From NCBI RefSeq assembly GCF_000003815.2, contig NC_049989.1:2097644-2161643 (forward strand): a stretch of 64,000 bases of DNA, in the 5' to 3' direction. A model generated the notes under the pieces. It did no database searches. It was not told the origin of the DNA and saw nothing but the letters and a program-made list of their open reading frames with translations. The DNA comes from Branchiostoma floridae (Eukaryota > Chordata > Leptocardii > Amphioxiformes > Branchiostomatidae). Both the position numbers and the translations under genes were made by a program. Below, one piece after another: positions 1 to 12,324 of the stretch; the stretch's first letter is position 1, and each line of letters opens with the position of its first letter.

Positions 1-344
1 AACGGACTGGTCGGTCTAGACAAATTAAGATGTGTTTTACTTTTAGGAGTCGACGTGAGAGAGACTGTTGTGTGGACAGTATTATGTGTGAACTGTGAAG
101 AACATATGTTATACTGATGATGAAAATGTTGTAGATAATAAAGACAATTCTTTTGCTAATAACAGTGTTAATGTGTGCTGACTTTGGAGATGTTTGACTT
201 TCTGTAATAGTAGTTGACATACCATTTGAATGTAACATTACCAGGTGTGAAATGTGCAGGTATGTTGGTACAAAGTTTTGGTCAGTTTAACAGGGTTTTA
301 GTAAAGTTGATACAAGCTATTCAAAATAGAGCTAGAGCAAAATA
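1..344. other. no recognisable feature
   Basis: AT-rich sequence ahead of a GT microsatellite. I see no exon or known repeat. Confidence 0.5.
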
Positions 345-428
345 GTGTGTGTGTGTGTGTGTGCATCTGCATGTGCATGTGCATCTGTTTGTGTATGTGC
401 ATCTGTTTGTGTGTGTGTTTGTGTGTTT
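345..428. repeat. GT microsatellite (imperfect)
   Basis: A pure GT run at 345-363 decays into GTGCAT and GTTTGT variants up to about 428. A second GTGTGT stretch lies at about 541-570. The long reading frame on the reverse strand here is simply the CACA repeat. Confidence 0.9.
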
Positions 429-642
429 ATAGACTGAGATGCTTCCTGGGAATAAACTTCATGGCCCGCATCGGAGATAAAACCATAAAACCCTCTTGGA
501 GAAGAAATACAGAAAGGCAGTAATTTCTGTATGTATGCATATGTATGTGTGTGTTTGTGTATGTGTGTCAGTGCAAGTAGAACACAAGTGCAAGTGTCCC
601 ATCTATATGTCCTTGCAAACAGCGCATTCTGCTGTCTCCACA

Positions 643-792
643 TCTCCAAGCAGAGGTCAGGTTCTGGCTTACCTCTTTTAGGCGTTTTTATTGGTTTTCT
701 ATGTTGTACTGAAATCTTCATGTCTCCGGGCCCATTTCTACAAAACAGAAAGCCTGATAAAAACAGCCAGAGCCTAACCTCTGCTTGGAGAG
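643..792. mobile_element. family A inverted-repeat element
   Basis: The left end TCTCCAAGCAGAGGTC and right end AACCTCTGCTTGGAGAG are inverted repeats around a 150-bp element with no coding capacity. TCTCCACA occurs on both sides (635-642 and 798-805), possibly a target duplication, though it resembles the element's own end. Confidence 0.8.
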
Positions 793-1065
793 CACCATCT
801 CCACACCACCGTGTCCTGTCCATCTGGTGACCGGCCGGGTGGAACCTCACACACCCAGGGGTCAACCTGCGTGATCCACTCCCAGGACCCGCGCCTCTTC
901 CCGCGCCTTATTCAATACCACATAAATGCCGTATGTCTCACCTTGGTTACTCGCCCGGACAGAACATGAATGCTAAAGTAGACCAGCTTCTGTACGCCCT
1001 GGAAGAGCTGACCATGGAGGGGGATGGTGGAGTTTGCCGCATAGGAAGGGCATCTGTGGAAACAT

Positions 1066-1680
1066 ATTTAGGGTATACGGTGAAACCTGTACTAGAGAAC
1101 TGTGCTACATAAGGGTACAGTCAAACCTGTACAAGTGAACTGCTTTACATATGGACCACCTGTCCATTTTTCTACAGTCATACCTGTACTGGTGACCACC
1201 TATACATAGGAGCTACCTGGCCATTGATACCTGTACTAGTGACCACCTCTGCATAAGGACCACCTGGCCATGGCTATACAGTCAAACCTGTACAAGTGAC
1301 AACCTCGACACAAGGATCACCTGGCCATTCATATACAGTCAAACCTGTACTAGTGGCCACCTCTACATACAGACCACCTGGTCATTGATATACAGTCAAA
1401 CCTGTAGAAGTGACCACCTCTACATAAGGACCAACTGGCCATTGATATACAGACAGTATAAGTGTACAAGTGACCACCTCTATATAAGGGGTACCTGGTC
1501 ATTCATACAAATGTACAGTCAAATCTGCACTAGTGACCACCTGGTCAAAGTGGCCACTGATTGCTGGTTTTCCCATTGATACAAGCATAAAGAACCCTGT
1601 CTAACTGACCACCTGTCCATATTGAGACCAAATTTTATCAGTACCCTGAGTGGTCTTCTTGGGCAGTTTTAACTGTATAC
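1066..1680. repeat. minisatellite, about 45-60 bp unit
   Basis: About ten degenerate copies of a unit with ACAGTCAAACCTGTACTAGT, GACCACCTCTACATAAGGAC and CACCTGGCCATTGAT. The array ends in a non-repeated tail with GAGTGGTCTTCTTGGGCAG; a related tail recurs at 5700-5890. Confidence 0.9.
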
Positions 1681-3415
1681 TCAAGATAACAACAGGTAAT
1701 GGCTAAGATGTACAAAACAATCATCAACATCACATCACATATCAACATTAACTAAGTTTGTCAATCCACCAGCTCTTGATGATTGCGAAAGTTACTTGAT
1801 GCAAATGGTGCAATTGCAAGTTACTACTACTAGTATGAAGCTGATAAAATTAAAACAGGCAAGAAATTGCGATTGACTCAAGCTCCCAAAAAGGCCTCTG
1901 CAGAAGAAGACATATTCACTCATGAAACCCTGATAGCTAGTCCAAAAAGGTCAAGAACAGGACTGGCTCTGAAACTACCTGAGAGCCACATTTTCGTTTA
2001 GACAGTTCTTTAACTTCAGGCCAATGGAAATTTAATGAATGAATGGCATCAGAATTATGTGCATTCTCAAAGGGCAAGACCATGAGCTGTTAAAAAAATC
2101 AAATCAAACTAGTAAATAGAGCATATCGATAGAGCATTTCAACTGTGTAAGGGAACTGTTGAATTATAATAAGAATGTCCAAATTTGTGTTCATATCAAG
2201 TAACAATTAGAACCCTCAAGAGAGCCAAATTTGAAGCAATCTGAAACCTGAAGTGAGAAAAACAGCGCTTTTTGTGACTTGCGAAACTAGAAAGGCTCGT
2301 ATGGGGTTTTCAAATCCAAGGCTGTTTTTGCCGCTGAACTTCGTTTTGCAGATTTTCTTAAATTTGTCGTTAACACCTCTACTATTACGGTAACTGAAGG
2401 AAGACGAACAGAAATAACAATGGTGGTTGCAACAGGTCTTTCTTCTTATAAGGCCACACCAATTGGCAAAATGTCATTGATGAAATCTCCTTATCCTAGA
2501 TACTTCAAAATATATGCAAAAGTACGGACAAATGTATATCTGGGCAAACTAGAAAGATTACAATTATTGCAACCAGTACTTCAAGCCAAGACCGTCTTCA
2601 GTGTACCAAGTAGCTAAACTTTCTTTGATGTAAGCTCCTTGGGTGTACACTTTTTTTTTTCAGTGGCTAGAGACGATTTTGTTAGAGAACCAATTTGGCG
2701 GCCGTATCAATCCACAGAATATATATGCTCTTTATCAAACCAGTCAGCCGTTTTATGATGATATTGCAGGACAAAAACCATGCACATTTTCGGGCGTTAT
2801 GAAATAAAAGCGTATCCAACCAATGATCTACTCGCAGAAAATAACTTTCCTTCTCGATTTGTTCGATCAGCGACAACTTTGCGAGCGGGAGCGAAAGTTT
2901 TGAGCCATCCCGAAGTGACCCGGTCACTAAAACAATATCAGGGCGATTGATTTCCAACCCGGAGAAGTGCCTGATCGAATGAAGAGATTCCCGGGACTTC
3001 CCTGAATCATTCATATTGTCATTGAGCGGAGATCACTGCGGAACAATCTTAAAAATTGCCCGCGTCCCGTCCGAAAAACCCGTTTCTTCAATCTACGGTC
3101 CCGATCTATGGGTATCAGAGCCTACCCTGAACCATAAACTCCCGAACACTGAACGTTGCGGTGTCACTTACAATGTTCATGGATACCCGAGATGACATAC
3201 TCTGGAAAAAAACGGCAATATTAGCTACTTTTGTGGGATCAGGGGTACAATTACGGGGTGATTTGGACAGTTAAACCCTAATGGGTTGTGGCTGAATGAC
3301 CCAAAATGGCCGGGACACCTGTCAGTGTGTAATGGATAGAAGTGGCACCACACTCATGTTCGGAGTGCCATATTCCCCACTTTAGGCTATGGGGATGGAT
3401 GAAACTTTAATGTAA
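1681..3415. other. no recognisable feature
   Basis: AT-rich to mixed sequence. A reverse-strand frame at 2682-3014 (110 aa) resembles no family I recognise, so I do not call a gene. Confidence 0.4.
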
Positions 3416-4450
3416 GTTGCGCGCCTGTTCATTTGTATCTCCAGCCCGCTTCCAGATCAGTTTTGATCTATTATTCATTGCCGACCATTTGGCGAAATTC
3501 CCTGGAATTCCCTCTCTCCCGGCGCGATTAAAGGCTGGTCCGATTCAAGGGTTTTTGATCAAACGGCGAGAGACACGAGCTTTCCAAGTACAGGCCGAAA
3601 AGTGCGAGTTTATCGCGGCCGGAGCGGCAGCGAGCGCTTCGACTGGAGCCCGGGGGCTTTTCCCGAAACACCCGGGCTCTTTGAGCGGCTGCAGCACGGC
3701 TCATTCCGTCCCTCTGACCCGTGATTCGACAGCAGACGAGAAGATTTTCAATAATGACTGCCCTGGGGGCGCGCGCGCACAAAAAGTGGAGGCTTTACCG
3801 ATGGTGTGTATTTAACTTTCTACAGAGAATAATGCGCCGTCATTGTGCGAATCAAATGAGGCGGAATTAAAATTATTATCGACATATGGTCTCGCCGCTA
3901 CCGCCGCACCAAACGCCATGGGAGGCGGGAAAAGTCGCAGATTGTCGGAAGCGGCAAAAACCGCTCCTAGCAACCCTTGTCCATCGATCCTATCTTTTTT
4001 TTTTAAAAGATGAGTAAATGAAAACGGAGGCATCCTCCCGAGGATAGGGGGTGGATTGTGCGGGGGATATCTGCTGTAAATATTGGATTTGAAGTGCGGG
4101 CTTCCTTCGTGCGAGATCCAATTAGCCGGCGTATTTCGGGGCGGGTTGGGTAGGCGCGGGGGGCTCCACCTCTCACAGCGGGAGATAGCGGTTCGTACGT
4201 GTGACGACAGTTGGCGGAAAGTGCTTCTAGCCGGGAGGTACTGTACTATCCAGCCGCGGCACGCTCTAACCGTTATCTGCCGGATGTATCGGCGGGCGGC
4301 AGGCGGCGGATCATGGCCTATGATCATCGGTTTCAGCGCCTCCTGCTCCCGCGGTGGGGCCGGGCGCCCTGCCCGCGGGACACACGCGCGAACCCCGTGA
4401 ACTTTCCTACCACTGACGCCGCGTCCGGAATACAGATAATTCGGCTTTGT
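3416..4450. other. CpG-rich block, function unknown
   Basis: GC- and CpG-rich, non-repetitive DNA with open frames on both strands, the longest about 215 codons (reverse, 3812-4459). None shows a recognisable domain, and open frames are expected by chance in such composition. It could be a promoter of an unannotated transcript or a distal regulatory element. A C run lies at 4600-4613 just beyond it. Confidence 0.4.
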
Positions 4451-4894
4451 CCGCTTCACTGTGCAAATTTAAACCATAGACGCTGTGATATACAAATCAA
4501 AGAGCCACACGTTAAGATACTTTTCCACATGAGTAATCACTATCAATGACATATTTAGCATCGTTAAATTTCAATAAAACATTACCTCCTTTGAATGACA
4601 CCCCCCCCCCCCCAAATCGACTCATCATACTTGTAGAATTCCGAAAAGACAATGGGAATGGGAAAGTTAAACATTTTAGGCACTTCAAGCAGAATATTGT
4701 CCTCAAAAAAGGACATACGTATATCTCAGCTTTTCATTGAGTAGTATTGTGTTTCGTGTCTTACCTGTTCAACTCTACAAATGTAGATACACATGATGTA
4801 TCCAAGTCAATAGGACGTAAGACGACAGTCTATGGGGTGCAACTTGTAACTGCTAGAAAATGTGTCTACCGTTTTTGTGGACTCCGTCATCGAC

Positions 4895-5150
4895 ATTCCA
4901 TTAAAGCGAAAGCAAGGTTCTATACAACTTTGTGATATACAAAACGCTCTATAGAAAACTTGCTGTAGAATACGTTGTATCACGTTCTATGGAATAACTT
5001 CTGTGGAATAAGTTCTATAAGATACGTTCTACAGAACTATAGAACATTATTAAGAATTGTTAAGAATGAATTCTATAGAATACATTCTATAAAAATCGTT
5101 CGAAAGAACTTTCTTTAGAATGTGAACTTTTCATGGAATACGTTAAATGG
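4895..5150. repeat. array of TTCTATAGAA palindromic units
   Basis: Many degenerate copies of the palindromic core TTCTATAGAA in TTCTATAGAATACG, spaced about 12-20 bases. A sister array lies at 8090-8270. Both are followed by the same segment, ATCACGCCACTTGGGCGCTC, so the array belongs to a dispersed repeat of about 400 bp. Confidence 0.8.
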
Positions 5151-5487
5151 AACCTCTTGTTGAAGTGAGAACCACCTGTTCGCCCGCCAGGCGGCGCTTC
5201 TTTGACAAACATTTCTATGAACAGTTGGCCTGTACAACGCGTCAGCTGTGGACAGCTGCGACGTCATCACGCCACTTGGGCGCTCGGTAACGCACAGAGT
5301 GGCCGCCACTCGCGCGCGATAACCCCAAATTATCCCTCATTATGTCCGTGGATCGTTAGCGATGTGGAATCACGGCAGATGTGTTTGTCCCATGCGATAG
5401 CCTCTCCGCCGTGCAGGAGGCTACAGGAAGCTACAAATGGTATAATGATGAGGGACATCTCGGCTCATATCATTGCCAAGCAGATGT

Positions 5488-5619
5488 GTAGCCTGGGTAC
5501 CATCCGGATAGTAGTTCGCTCCGACAACAAGTTTGTTCTACACTATATAAAGTTTCTTCTTTGCTATTCCGCAGAAGCGAACATAGGAGCGAACTACTAC
5601 CCGGATAGTACCCAGGCTA
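5488..5619. mobile_element. short hAT-like inverted-repeat element
   Basis: Ends TAGCCTGGGTACCATCCGGA and its near-complement form 34-bp terminal inverted repeats with two mismatches around a core of about 65 bp. GCAGATGT (5480-5487) and GCAGATGG (5620-5627) look like an 8-bp target duplication with one change. Confidence 0.75.
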
Positions 5620-5699
5620 GCAGATGGACGAATTGGCTCGTTTTACGTTACGTTGTTTTATCGCAAATCGTAGTACGTTTGCCGTCCACACATACACCA

Positions 5700-5890
5700 T
5701 CAAACCATACAAACAGTCGAATTTGTACACCTCTACATAAGGATCACCTGGCCAATGTGACCACTTTTTGGTGGTCCCTTAAAATATTTTTTTCGCATTT
5801 TCACAAGCATCAAGAATCCAATAGTTCCGATTTTATCGGTCCCCTGAGTGGTCTTCTCTGGAATGTTTGGCTGTACAAGCAAGATCCAAG
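5700..5890. repeat. second copy of the 1.07-1.68 kb minisatellite tail
   Basis: It contains CACCTCTACATAAGGATCAC and CCCCTGAGTGGTCTTCTCTG, matching the unit and the terminal segment of the array at 1066-1680. So that array is the tail of a dispersed repeat. Confidence 0.75.
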
Positions 5891-6089
5891 CTTGTCTAGC
5901 TTGATTCGGCCTGAACTGGCGCCTCCTGGATACATGTAATAACTAAATAAGAAACGCTCAAGTGTTTGGAGAAAATGTTACAACGGGCTCTTTCTGTCAT
6001 TTGTCTGATTCCGATGTTGCGATATGGCTGACGTATGTACTGTAACCAGGACTCCAACGCGTGACCTCTTCCTCAAAACTTGGGCGCGA

Positions 6090-6182
6090 GACAGAAAGGA
6101 AACAGAACAAAACAGAAATCCCGATAAAAACGACTAAAAAAAACTTTAAAAAACAGCCGGAGTCGAACCTCTGCTTGGAGTG
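6090..6182. mobile_element. half copy of family A
   Basis: Only the right arm is present: AAATCCCGATAAAAACG, then CAGCCGGAGTCGAACCTCTG and CTTGGAG. No matching left arm precedes it. Confidence 0.65.
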
Positions 6183-7793
6183 TACAAGCCACCTTCATCA
6201 TAACCGCGATCGTCATATTTCTTTCCTGTAACTTTGTAACCACCTGTACTGACCAGTGGCCGTCCCTTGGGATGTGCCTACTTGATATAAGCGCACAATT
6301 GTGCACAAATGATTACATGGGTTCCAGGCTACGACGGTAACTTGCTAGCTAACGTTTTAGCCTCTTTCAGGCTCCTCAGCATTACCTGTTGAATGGCTAG
6401 AGACACTCTAAACTATCTTAGACTCTGTGAAGAAGCTGGCCTCAGGGGTGCAAGCGTATAATGTGCTTTCTTTCTAAGGACATGTCAGTTCTTTTTGTAC
6501 TCAGTTTCCTGTGGCCTGCCTTCGACGATAAAAATGTAGTACGGAAACGGCAAAAAGAGTAATGTAGAGTCTAGCACAGGACGGCGTTGGTCGAAGTAAT
6601 TTGTTGGGACAAGGCTCATGACACTGAGTACACGCGGTACCTGTGTGCCTTCTACTGTCTGCCGAAGCTCTGTTCTGCGAAAATTTAGCAAACAATAGTA
6701 TGTATTGACCATGATATTGTAGCCTCCACCTGTCCTTACATTTACAGCTGTCTTAGTAAGCGAGAAGACGTTGGGCATGTACATACTAGTATACATTATT
6801 CATGGTAGATATGATGTAGTAAGATTACACCTTCTTATATCTCTGCAATTGATATCATGCTTTATCACAATGACGTGTACTTAGCTTGTAAGGGCATATA
6901 TCTATTAAAAAGTTATTTCATTCATTCATCTATTCATTGATTCATTCATTTCTTTCCCCTATTCATTGATTCATTGATTCCTTTCCTTCTTTTATGTGAG
7001 GGGAATTTCCTAGATTCTTTTTTCTTATTTACTGTCCAGTTGAACATTCATTCATTCATTCACTACCCTTCCAATGGAATCTGGAATATTTCCTAACGAT
7101 CGCGCAGGTACACCCCGGCACCGTTTGGCTAATGGTGGGATCTAGAGGCTCTGTAGTGAACAGGTGCCAGTTAGTACCGGTGCACTGTGGTTAGCAGAGC
7201 TATTGTTACTTAGGCGTAAAATTGGTGCTTTCCGCTGTACGGGTTAAGATTTCTGCGACAAAGTGGCGATAAGGCGTAATGCGCCACCAGGTATTCCGTA
7301 GGGACAAAAACAGTCATCCCTTGTTCTTCATGTACATTAAAAGGTATCACAAGATTGTTTAAGTAGTAACTTACTCTAAAACTGCACTATCACAAAATTA
7401 GCAGAAGTTAAGCCTAGTATTTATGGAAGGAGCTTTTGAATGATTATGGATATTGGTACACAAGGTAGGAATAACGACTCGACGTTTCGCTTCAAGTGCC
7501 AGGCTTTTCCAGGTACACATGTACTTTTGCTCCTTAGCTTTTTTGTCTTGTCATAAACTTTCCCGCAACTATTTTTCCAGACACCTCCGGTGCACCGGTG
7601 TGTGATGTTGTTTTTGGCTGTTTTTCTTGTGTTGCCTTCACGTCTTCTCGTCCATCCCAACGCTCTGTCCCGCAAGCCGCCTCTCTCTGCGATGCGTGAC
7701 GCCATCAGATAGACGATCATCCCGGGCTTAGCTGGGAGAGACAGTCGTCGCGTAGAGGGGAGGGACTCACCAACTCCAGGCAACGCTTCATCC
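6183..7793. other. intergenic, LINE-like 3' tail at 6880-7060
   Basis: Mostly featureless. Near 6880-6960 the sequence reads AGCTTGTAAGGGC and runs into TTCATTCATT repeats that continue to about 7060, the look of an old LINE 3' end with a simple-repeat tail. A related tail is at 34180-34400. Confidence 0.4.
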
Positions 7794-7840
7794 AAAACTT
7801 TGGGAAAGAGGAGAGTTCTCTTTAATCTTGTTCGCTTAGG

Positions 7841-8082
7841 CCTCCTTTCCACTTGGTGGCGATCGCGCTGCGCTCTCTCCGCGACCTAAAACGGATGTGT
7901 GTACCCTTCGATTTCATACTGGGTATATCATACAAGACGTAAAAGTATGACTGAGAAGACAACAGACAACACACAAAGCGCCAAAAGATTCGTTTTCCCT
8001 TTAAACAATTCGTTGAGCGATCTCTCAAATTAAGGTCGCAGAGAGAGTGCGGCGAGAGCACCGTCCTAGTGGTTAGATGGCC
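7841..8082. mobile_element. family J inverted-repeat element
   Basis: Degenerate terminal inverted repeats meet at inner motifs CCGCGACCTAAAACGG and TTAAGGTCGCAGAGAG. A paralogous stretch without this element occurs at 8326-8373, where TTCGCTTAGG passes straight into GTTTAGATGG. Relatives lie at 34711-34914 and 47112-47328. Confidence 0.7.
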
Positions 8083-8089
8083 ACGTTCC

Positions 8090-8320
8090 ATTAAAGTGGA
8101 AGCGAGGTTCTCTACAACTTATACAGGACGTTCTGTGGAAAATCTTCTCTAAAATACGTTCTATAGAATAACTTCTGTGGAAGATATGAAGATAAATTCT
8201 ACAGAACTGTAGAACGTTCTATAGAATACGTTCTAAAGAATGAGTTCTGCAGAATACGTTGTTTTCTCGGAATTCTTCATCAGAACTTTCTATCACGCCA
8301 CTTGGGCGCTCGGTAACGCT
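8090..8320. repeat. second TTCTATAGAA array with its flanking repeat
   Basis: Degenerate TTCTATAGAA units followed by ATCACGCCACTTGGGCGCTC, as at 4895-5310. Confidence 0.75.
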
Positions 8321-8749
8321 TTCTCAAACTTTGGGAAAGAGAAGAGTTCTGTTAATCTTGTTCGCTTAGGGTTTAGATGGCCCGCCGTGAGATCAGGGAG
8401 GCCTCAGTGGCGGCGCGCCGTGGACTCACCGGCCCCCCGAGCGTGTCCGGTCGGAGCCTGGCTCGAGCTGGCCGGCTTAAGGCAGGTGGGGACAGGTGAG
8501 ACTACCTGGCGACTCCCTAATGCCGGACACGTCGCCAGTTTGCTTTGTGAAACGCGAGACTGTGGTAACAAATCCCTTGTAGCGGTTAGAGGAAGGACGC
8601 GGACACTTAACGCGGGGTGTCGACACCGGATGGAACAGCCGCGAGACTTTTCTGGACTTATACCTGTGGTGGGGGGAGAATTTGTAACTACTGTGCGTCG
8701 GGAAGGGGTGGAAGACGAAATATATTTCATCTTCAACGTTAACTGTCCC

Positions 8750-8995
8750 TCTAACGGGCGATGTCGTGTTGTCTTAATGGCTTGGGTGTTTGGCTGATAA
8801 CGCAGAGGTCCTTGGTTCGAACCCCCTGATATGCCACCGATGTTGCGTCCATTTGAAAGGTCTTTTCCTAACTCCAACCAGTTGTATAAATAGATACCTT
8901 CGACTAAACTTCGGTGGTGGCTAAAAGATGATGTTAGGAGATGGATGGGCTCCACCTTCCAATACCATGTCTTCCACTGCTTTCATTAAAAAAGG
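8750..8995 (+). repeat. tRNA-derived SINE-like sequence
   Basis: A perfect B box (GGTTCGAACCCC, 8814-8825) follows a TGGCTGATAACGCAG segment like a tRNA-Ile anticodon arm. The A box is weak and the acceptor stem does not pair, so this is not a functional tRNA gene. An unrelated body follows and ends near an A-rich stretch at about 8988. Confidence 0.55.
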
Positions 8996-10864
8996 CAAAC
9001 CTCTAAAAAGCTTAGATTGTATTCCGTAGTATCAGTTCTCATTGGAACAGTTTAATTGTTTCACTTGTCACCATTGCACTGTCTGTATAATGTTACATGT
9101 TGCATCCCTCGACCTGTTACATCCCTCGACCCTCGGGCAATAACTTACAAATAAAACTCTTAATAATACATCTTGTTTTCAGTGAAACACATTGAAAAGT
9201 ATCTGAGGGGCATTAAAAGGGACTCGACAATACACCAAAGCCTGGAGACAAGCCAGCGACACGGAAGTTCTTCCTATTTCCTTCTTTCGTGTCAACAGAT
9301 GGTGAAATGTTTTTTCTTTCCTTGTTTCCTTTTTTTGGTCAACTTTCTTGAAAAAAAACAAAAACATTTTTGCATCGTTAAGCCGCAAAACAGATTGACC
9401 CAATATTCCAACACCCCCCTCCCCTATGACGATCCCTAGATCTACAACGTGTCACACGGAAAGGTCGAATCTTTCATCTTTATCACAAAGAGATCTGTAT
9501 CGTCTGCAGAGGCGCCACGGTTTACAATGTGGTTTTGGCAGGCGGGAACTTCATGTGCGCTGTCCCTTGGACCATTCGTGCTTTTAAACTTATAACGGCA
9601 GAGACTTTGATGTGGTGGGAAATTTTCTGCGGTAAAACACTTTCCCAGAACTGATTTTGGGAAGAGATCGCATGAGAAAAATATTGCTATTGAAAAACTA
9701 CTATAGCTAGTACTACACAGAGTTCGATTGGAAATTCATTGCATAAAGACATACGTACATTTTCACCGCAACAAAAGTATAATAAAAATGCGTCTTTCCT
9801 TTATCCACTTTGCCTCATTTTCCTATCTTTGCCCCTGCAGTCCCGTAGTAAGCTGCTAGGGAGCCCAAACCTATACCAATTTTTCCTTACATCAGAAGCT
9901 ATGTGCGACCACAGCATGTCCAGGATAAAGGAAAACGCTTAAAACACAGAGCTACACGTAGGTCATACCGTGTCCCTGCCCTAAGCTGACCCGCTGACAG
10001 ATGGATGTCCCTATCCCGCTTGTCAGGAATCGCCTGACCACGTCACTGCGATGGCGGTGCCCGTAGGTGCTACCCTGTGGTTTATAATTCAATTCCACGG
10101 TCACCGGGACGTACATGTCCGCGGAGTTTATTTTAAAAAGATGACCTGGTCCGCGGAGCAGATAGGGGTAGCCACTGGTGATGCTGACCAGTACTGACTG
10201 ACCACACACTGCTTGGTAGGTAATGAATGGACGAACTTTATTGCTCGACAGTTTGGTGTTTTAGTTTCAAGAAAAGAAACGAAGAATAGAAGACTTGAAA
10301 TTAGTAAATGATTTTAAAAGTGCATGCATAAAACACCGAGAAATACCTTGATCATTACGTCTGATTGGAGATTAGAATGCATACGTCAGGAGCAGGTACT
10401 TTGCCATTTTGACGTAGACAACGACAACAGTGACTTTTCTCTTACTATATTAGTGTTCTAAGTTTTCTAACCATTTGAGCATTTAAACTTTCTGCCACAA
10501 TAGACGGCCCTTCAACTTGACGTTTCACTAACAAACTTGTCTCGGTCCCCCGAGCCAACCGGACGGACTTCCTCCACTTCATCGGGCTGATCCGTACAAA
10601 TCCCGGGTCGGCGCGGGTCGGTACAGCCTAACGGTTCCTACCGCAGAACCACTTCCTCGGGTTAATTGTCCAATTAAAGGAGACAAACCTCCGCTCAGGG
10701 GATGCTGTCTTTCGGGAGTCTATCAGATCACCAAACCGCATGGGTAATGCAAGGTTTGAAGACTACGTCGTTCGTTCAAACCTTCGTAGTGCCTACTGCC
10801 TATTGGCACATATGGCAACAAGTGTCCTTGCTGTTTCTGTAGCATAGTTTATTTTTACAGGGGT
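8996..10864. other. no recognisable feature
   Basis: Unique-looking mixed sequence. Reverse frames (for example 9952-10209) match no family I know. Confidence 0.4.
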
Positions 10865-11058
10865 TGCTAGTCCTTTCCCTTTAACGTGCTCGATGCACCT
10901 CCTTGAACACGGAAACCCCATTTTGAGTCCCTTCCGAAGGACGGGCGCAGTCCCAACCGAGATGCGCCTTCCTGGGATTGAACCGTAGTCTCCCAGCTTT
11001 GACTTTGGCTACTAGTTAGAAATAGGAGCTCAATTGGTAGCGGTCTCACAGTTGAGCT
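10865..11058 (-). repeat. family M SINE copy
   Basis: On the reverse strand it has a tRNA-like head with B box GGTTCAATCC (10975-10984), then GGTTGGGACTGCGCCCGTCC and TTCGGAAGGGAC, the shared body of this family. The same body recurs at 36.5, 41.5, 48.6, 54.9 and 60.1 kb. Confidence 0.75.
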
Positions 11059-12316
11059 CCCATTTCTACAGGGACATCCACACGAAGACTATTTGTACAC
11101 CCAGAGGAATAGAAGTCGAGCCATGAAAATAAACGGATCCAATTATAGCTCAATTATCTATTGAGAGAAAACCGAAAGACTTGAGGAAAAGTTGTGATTA
11201 GATGAGCCTTCAGCGTCGTGAAGTTGGCAGGGTAACCTTAAGAGTTGGGATTCTGCGGAGAACTGAACCTTCGCTGGCCGGCTAACTCTCGTCTGACAAT
11301 CCTTCATACTATTTTGTTATCCTCATTTGATGTGAAGCATGATACTTTTCTACAAGCTAGTACTAGTGTGATGCGGCTCTTCTGTGGCTCGCGTTTTTGG
11401 CCAAACACAACGGGTCACTCCTACTCGATATTAAAGTGTGTTGGGTTCTTTTACGTTCTGAAGTTTGACGTCTGTCTTCATAGTGCATTGCAGAAACGGT
11501 TTGGTCATTTATGTGACACTTAAAAGGTCGCCTTAATTCAAAACCTAACCCAACGCCTCGTATGACAAACTTAGCCCACAAGTGGGACAGTGTATGTGTA
11601 ATCACGACCCTTAAGTGGACGGCAAGGTCGATCCTGTTGTCAAAATAACACAATTAGCAATTCGCTGTACTCTTTGGGCAATGTCCCTATGTGTACCACT
11701 AGCCCTATAAAATCTAATGAGTGGAAAAAAGCATCGGAAAGTGGTCGACTTAGATGACTTTCTCTTATCTTTGCACAAGTTATTTTAACAATATTTTCCG
11801 CTTGTTCCAAGTAGAAGTAAAATACTTTCAACTTTAAGTCTGGAGCTATTGACAGAATCACTGGCAAGATGATCCAGTCAATAAAAAAACACTATTGACA
11901 AGACGATCCTGTGAACAGTGCAATAATATTTCTGTTATTGACAAGATGAATCCTGTCCATAACCCAATCTCCCGATTAAAACCTGTTGAGTAGGGAAACA
12001 GGAAAAAGCAGGCAAGCGTTAATTGATTTTCTCTTCTTTTTTTATACAAATTAATCAGCGTCTATAACATTATTTCTCTCCTTAGTTACAACAGCAACAT
12101 GGACGTAGTATAACGTCCTTGACTGCAAGAAAACTTTTGATAGCGCCCTTGACATAAAAAAAACTGCCGCAAATCGGCTCTGTCGTAAACCCGCAGATCG
12201 TGTCGCGCACGCTGCAGCGCGCCGTACCTGTCAGTCCGCATTAGGCGTAAGTAGTCGGGAGGAACACCAGGCGTGAGCGGGGCGTCAGGAGCTCTCCTCC
12301 GGCGGCAAGGGCGTGG
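11059..12316. other. no recognisable feature
   Basis: AT-rich intergenic DNA. GACAAGATGAATCCTGT-like phrases recur between about 11860 and 11960. No exon or known repeat family is evident. Confidence 0.4.
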
Positions 12317-12324
12317 GACGGGCC

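Noticed and set aside
332-865. 177-codon reverse-strand open frame
   Set aside because: It runs through a CA microsatellite and a family A element; no domain, composition explained by repeats.
3812-4459. 215-codon reverse-strand open frame
   Set aside because: No recognisable domain or splice context; long open frames are expected in CpG-rich DNA.
5202-5939. 245-codon forward open frame
   Set aside because: It crosses an inverted-repeat element and a minisatellite tail, so it is assembled from repeats.
8766-8836. tRNA-Ile gene
   Set aside because: The B box is perfect but the A box is degenerate and acceptor and anticodon stems do not pair; it is a SINE head.
8404-8955. 183-codon reverse-strand open frame
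   Set aside because: It overlaps the SINE at 8750-8995 in antisense and shows no family resemblance.
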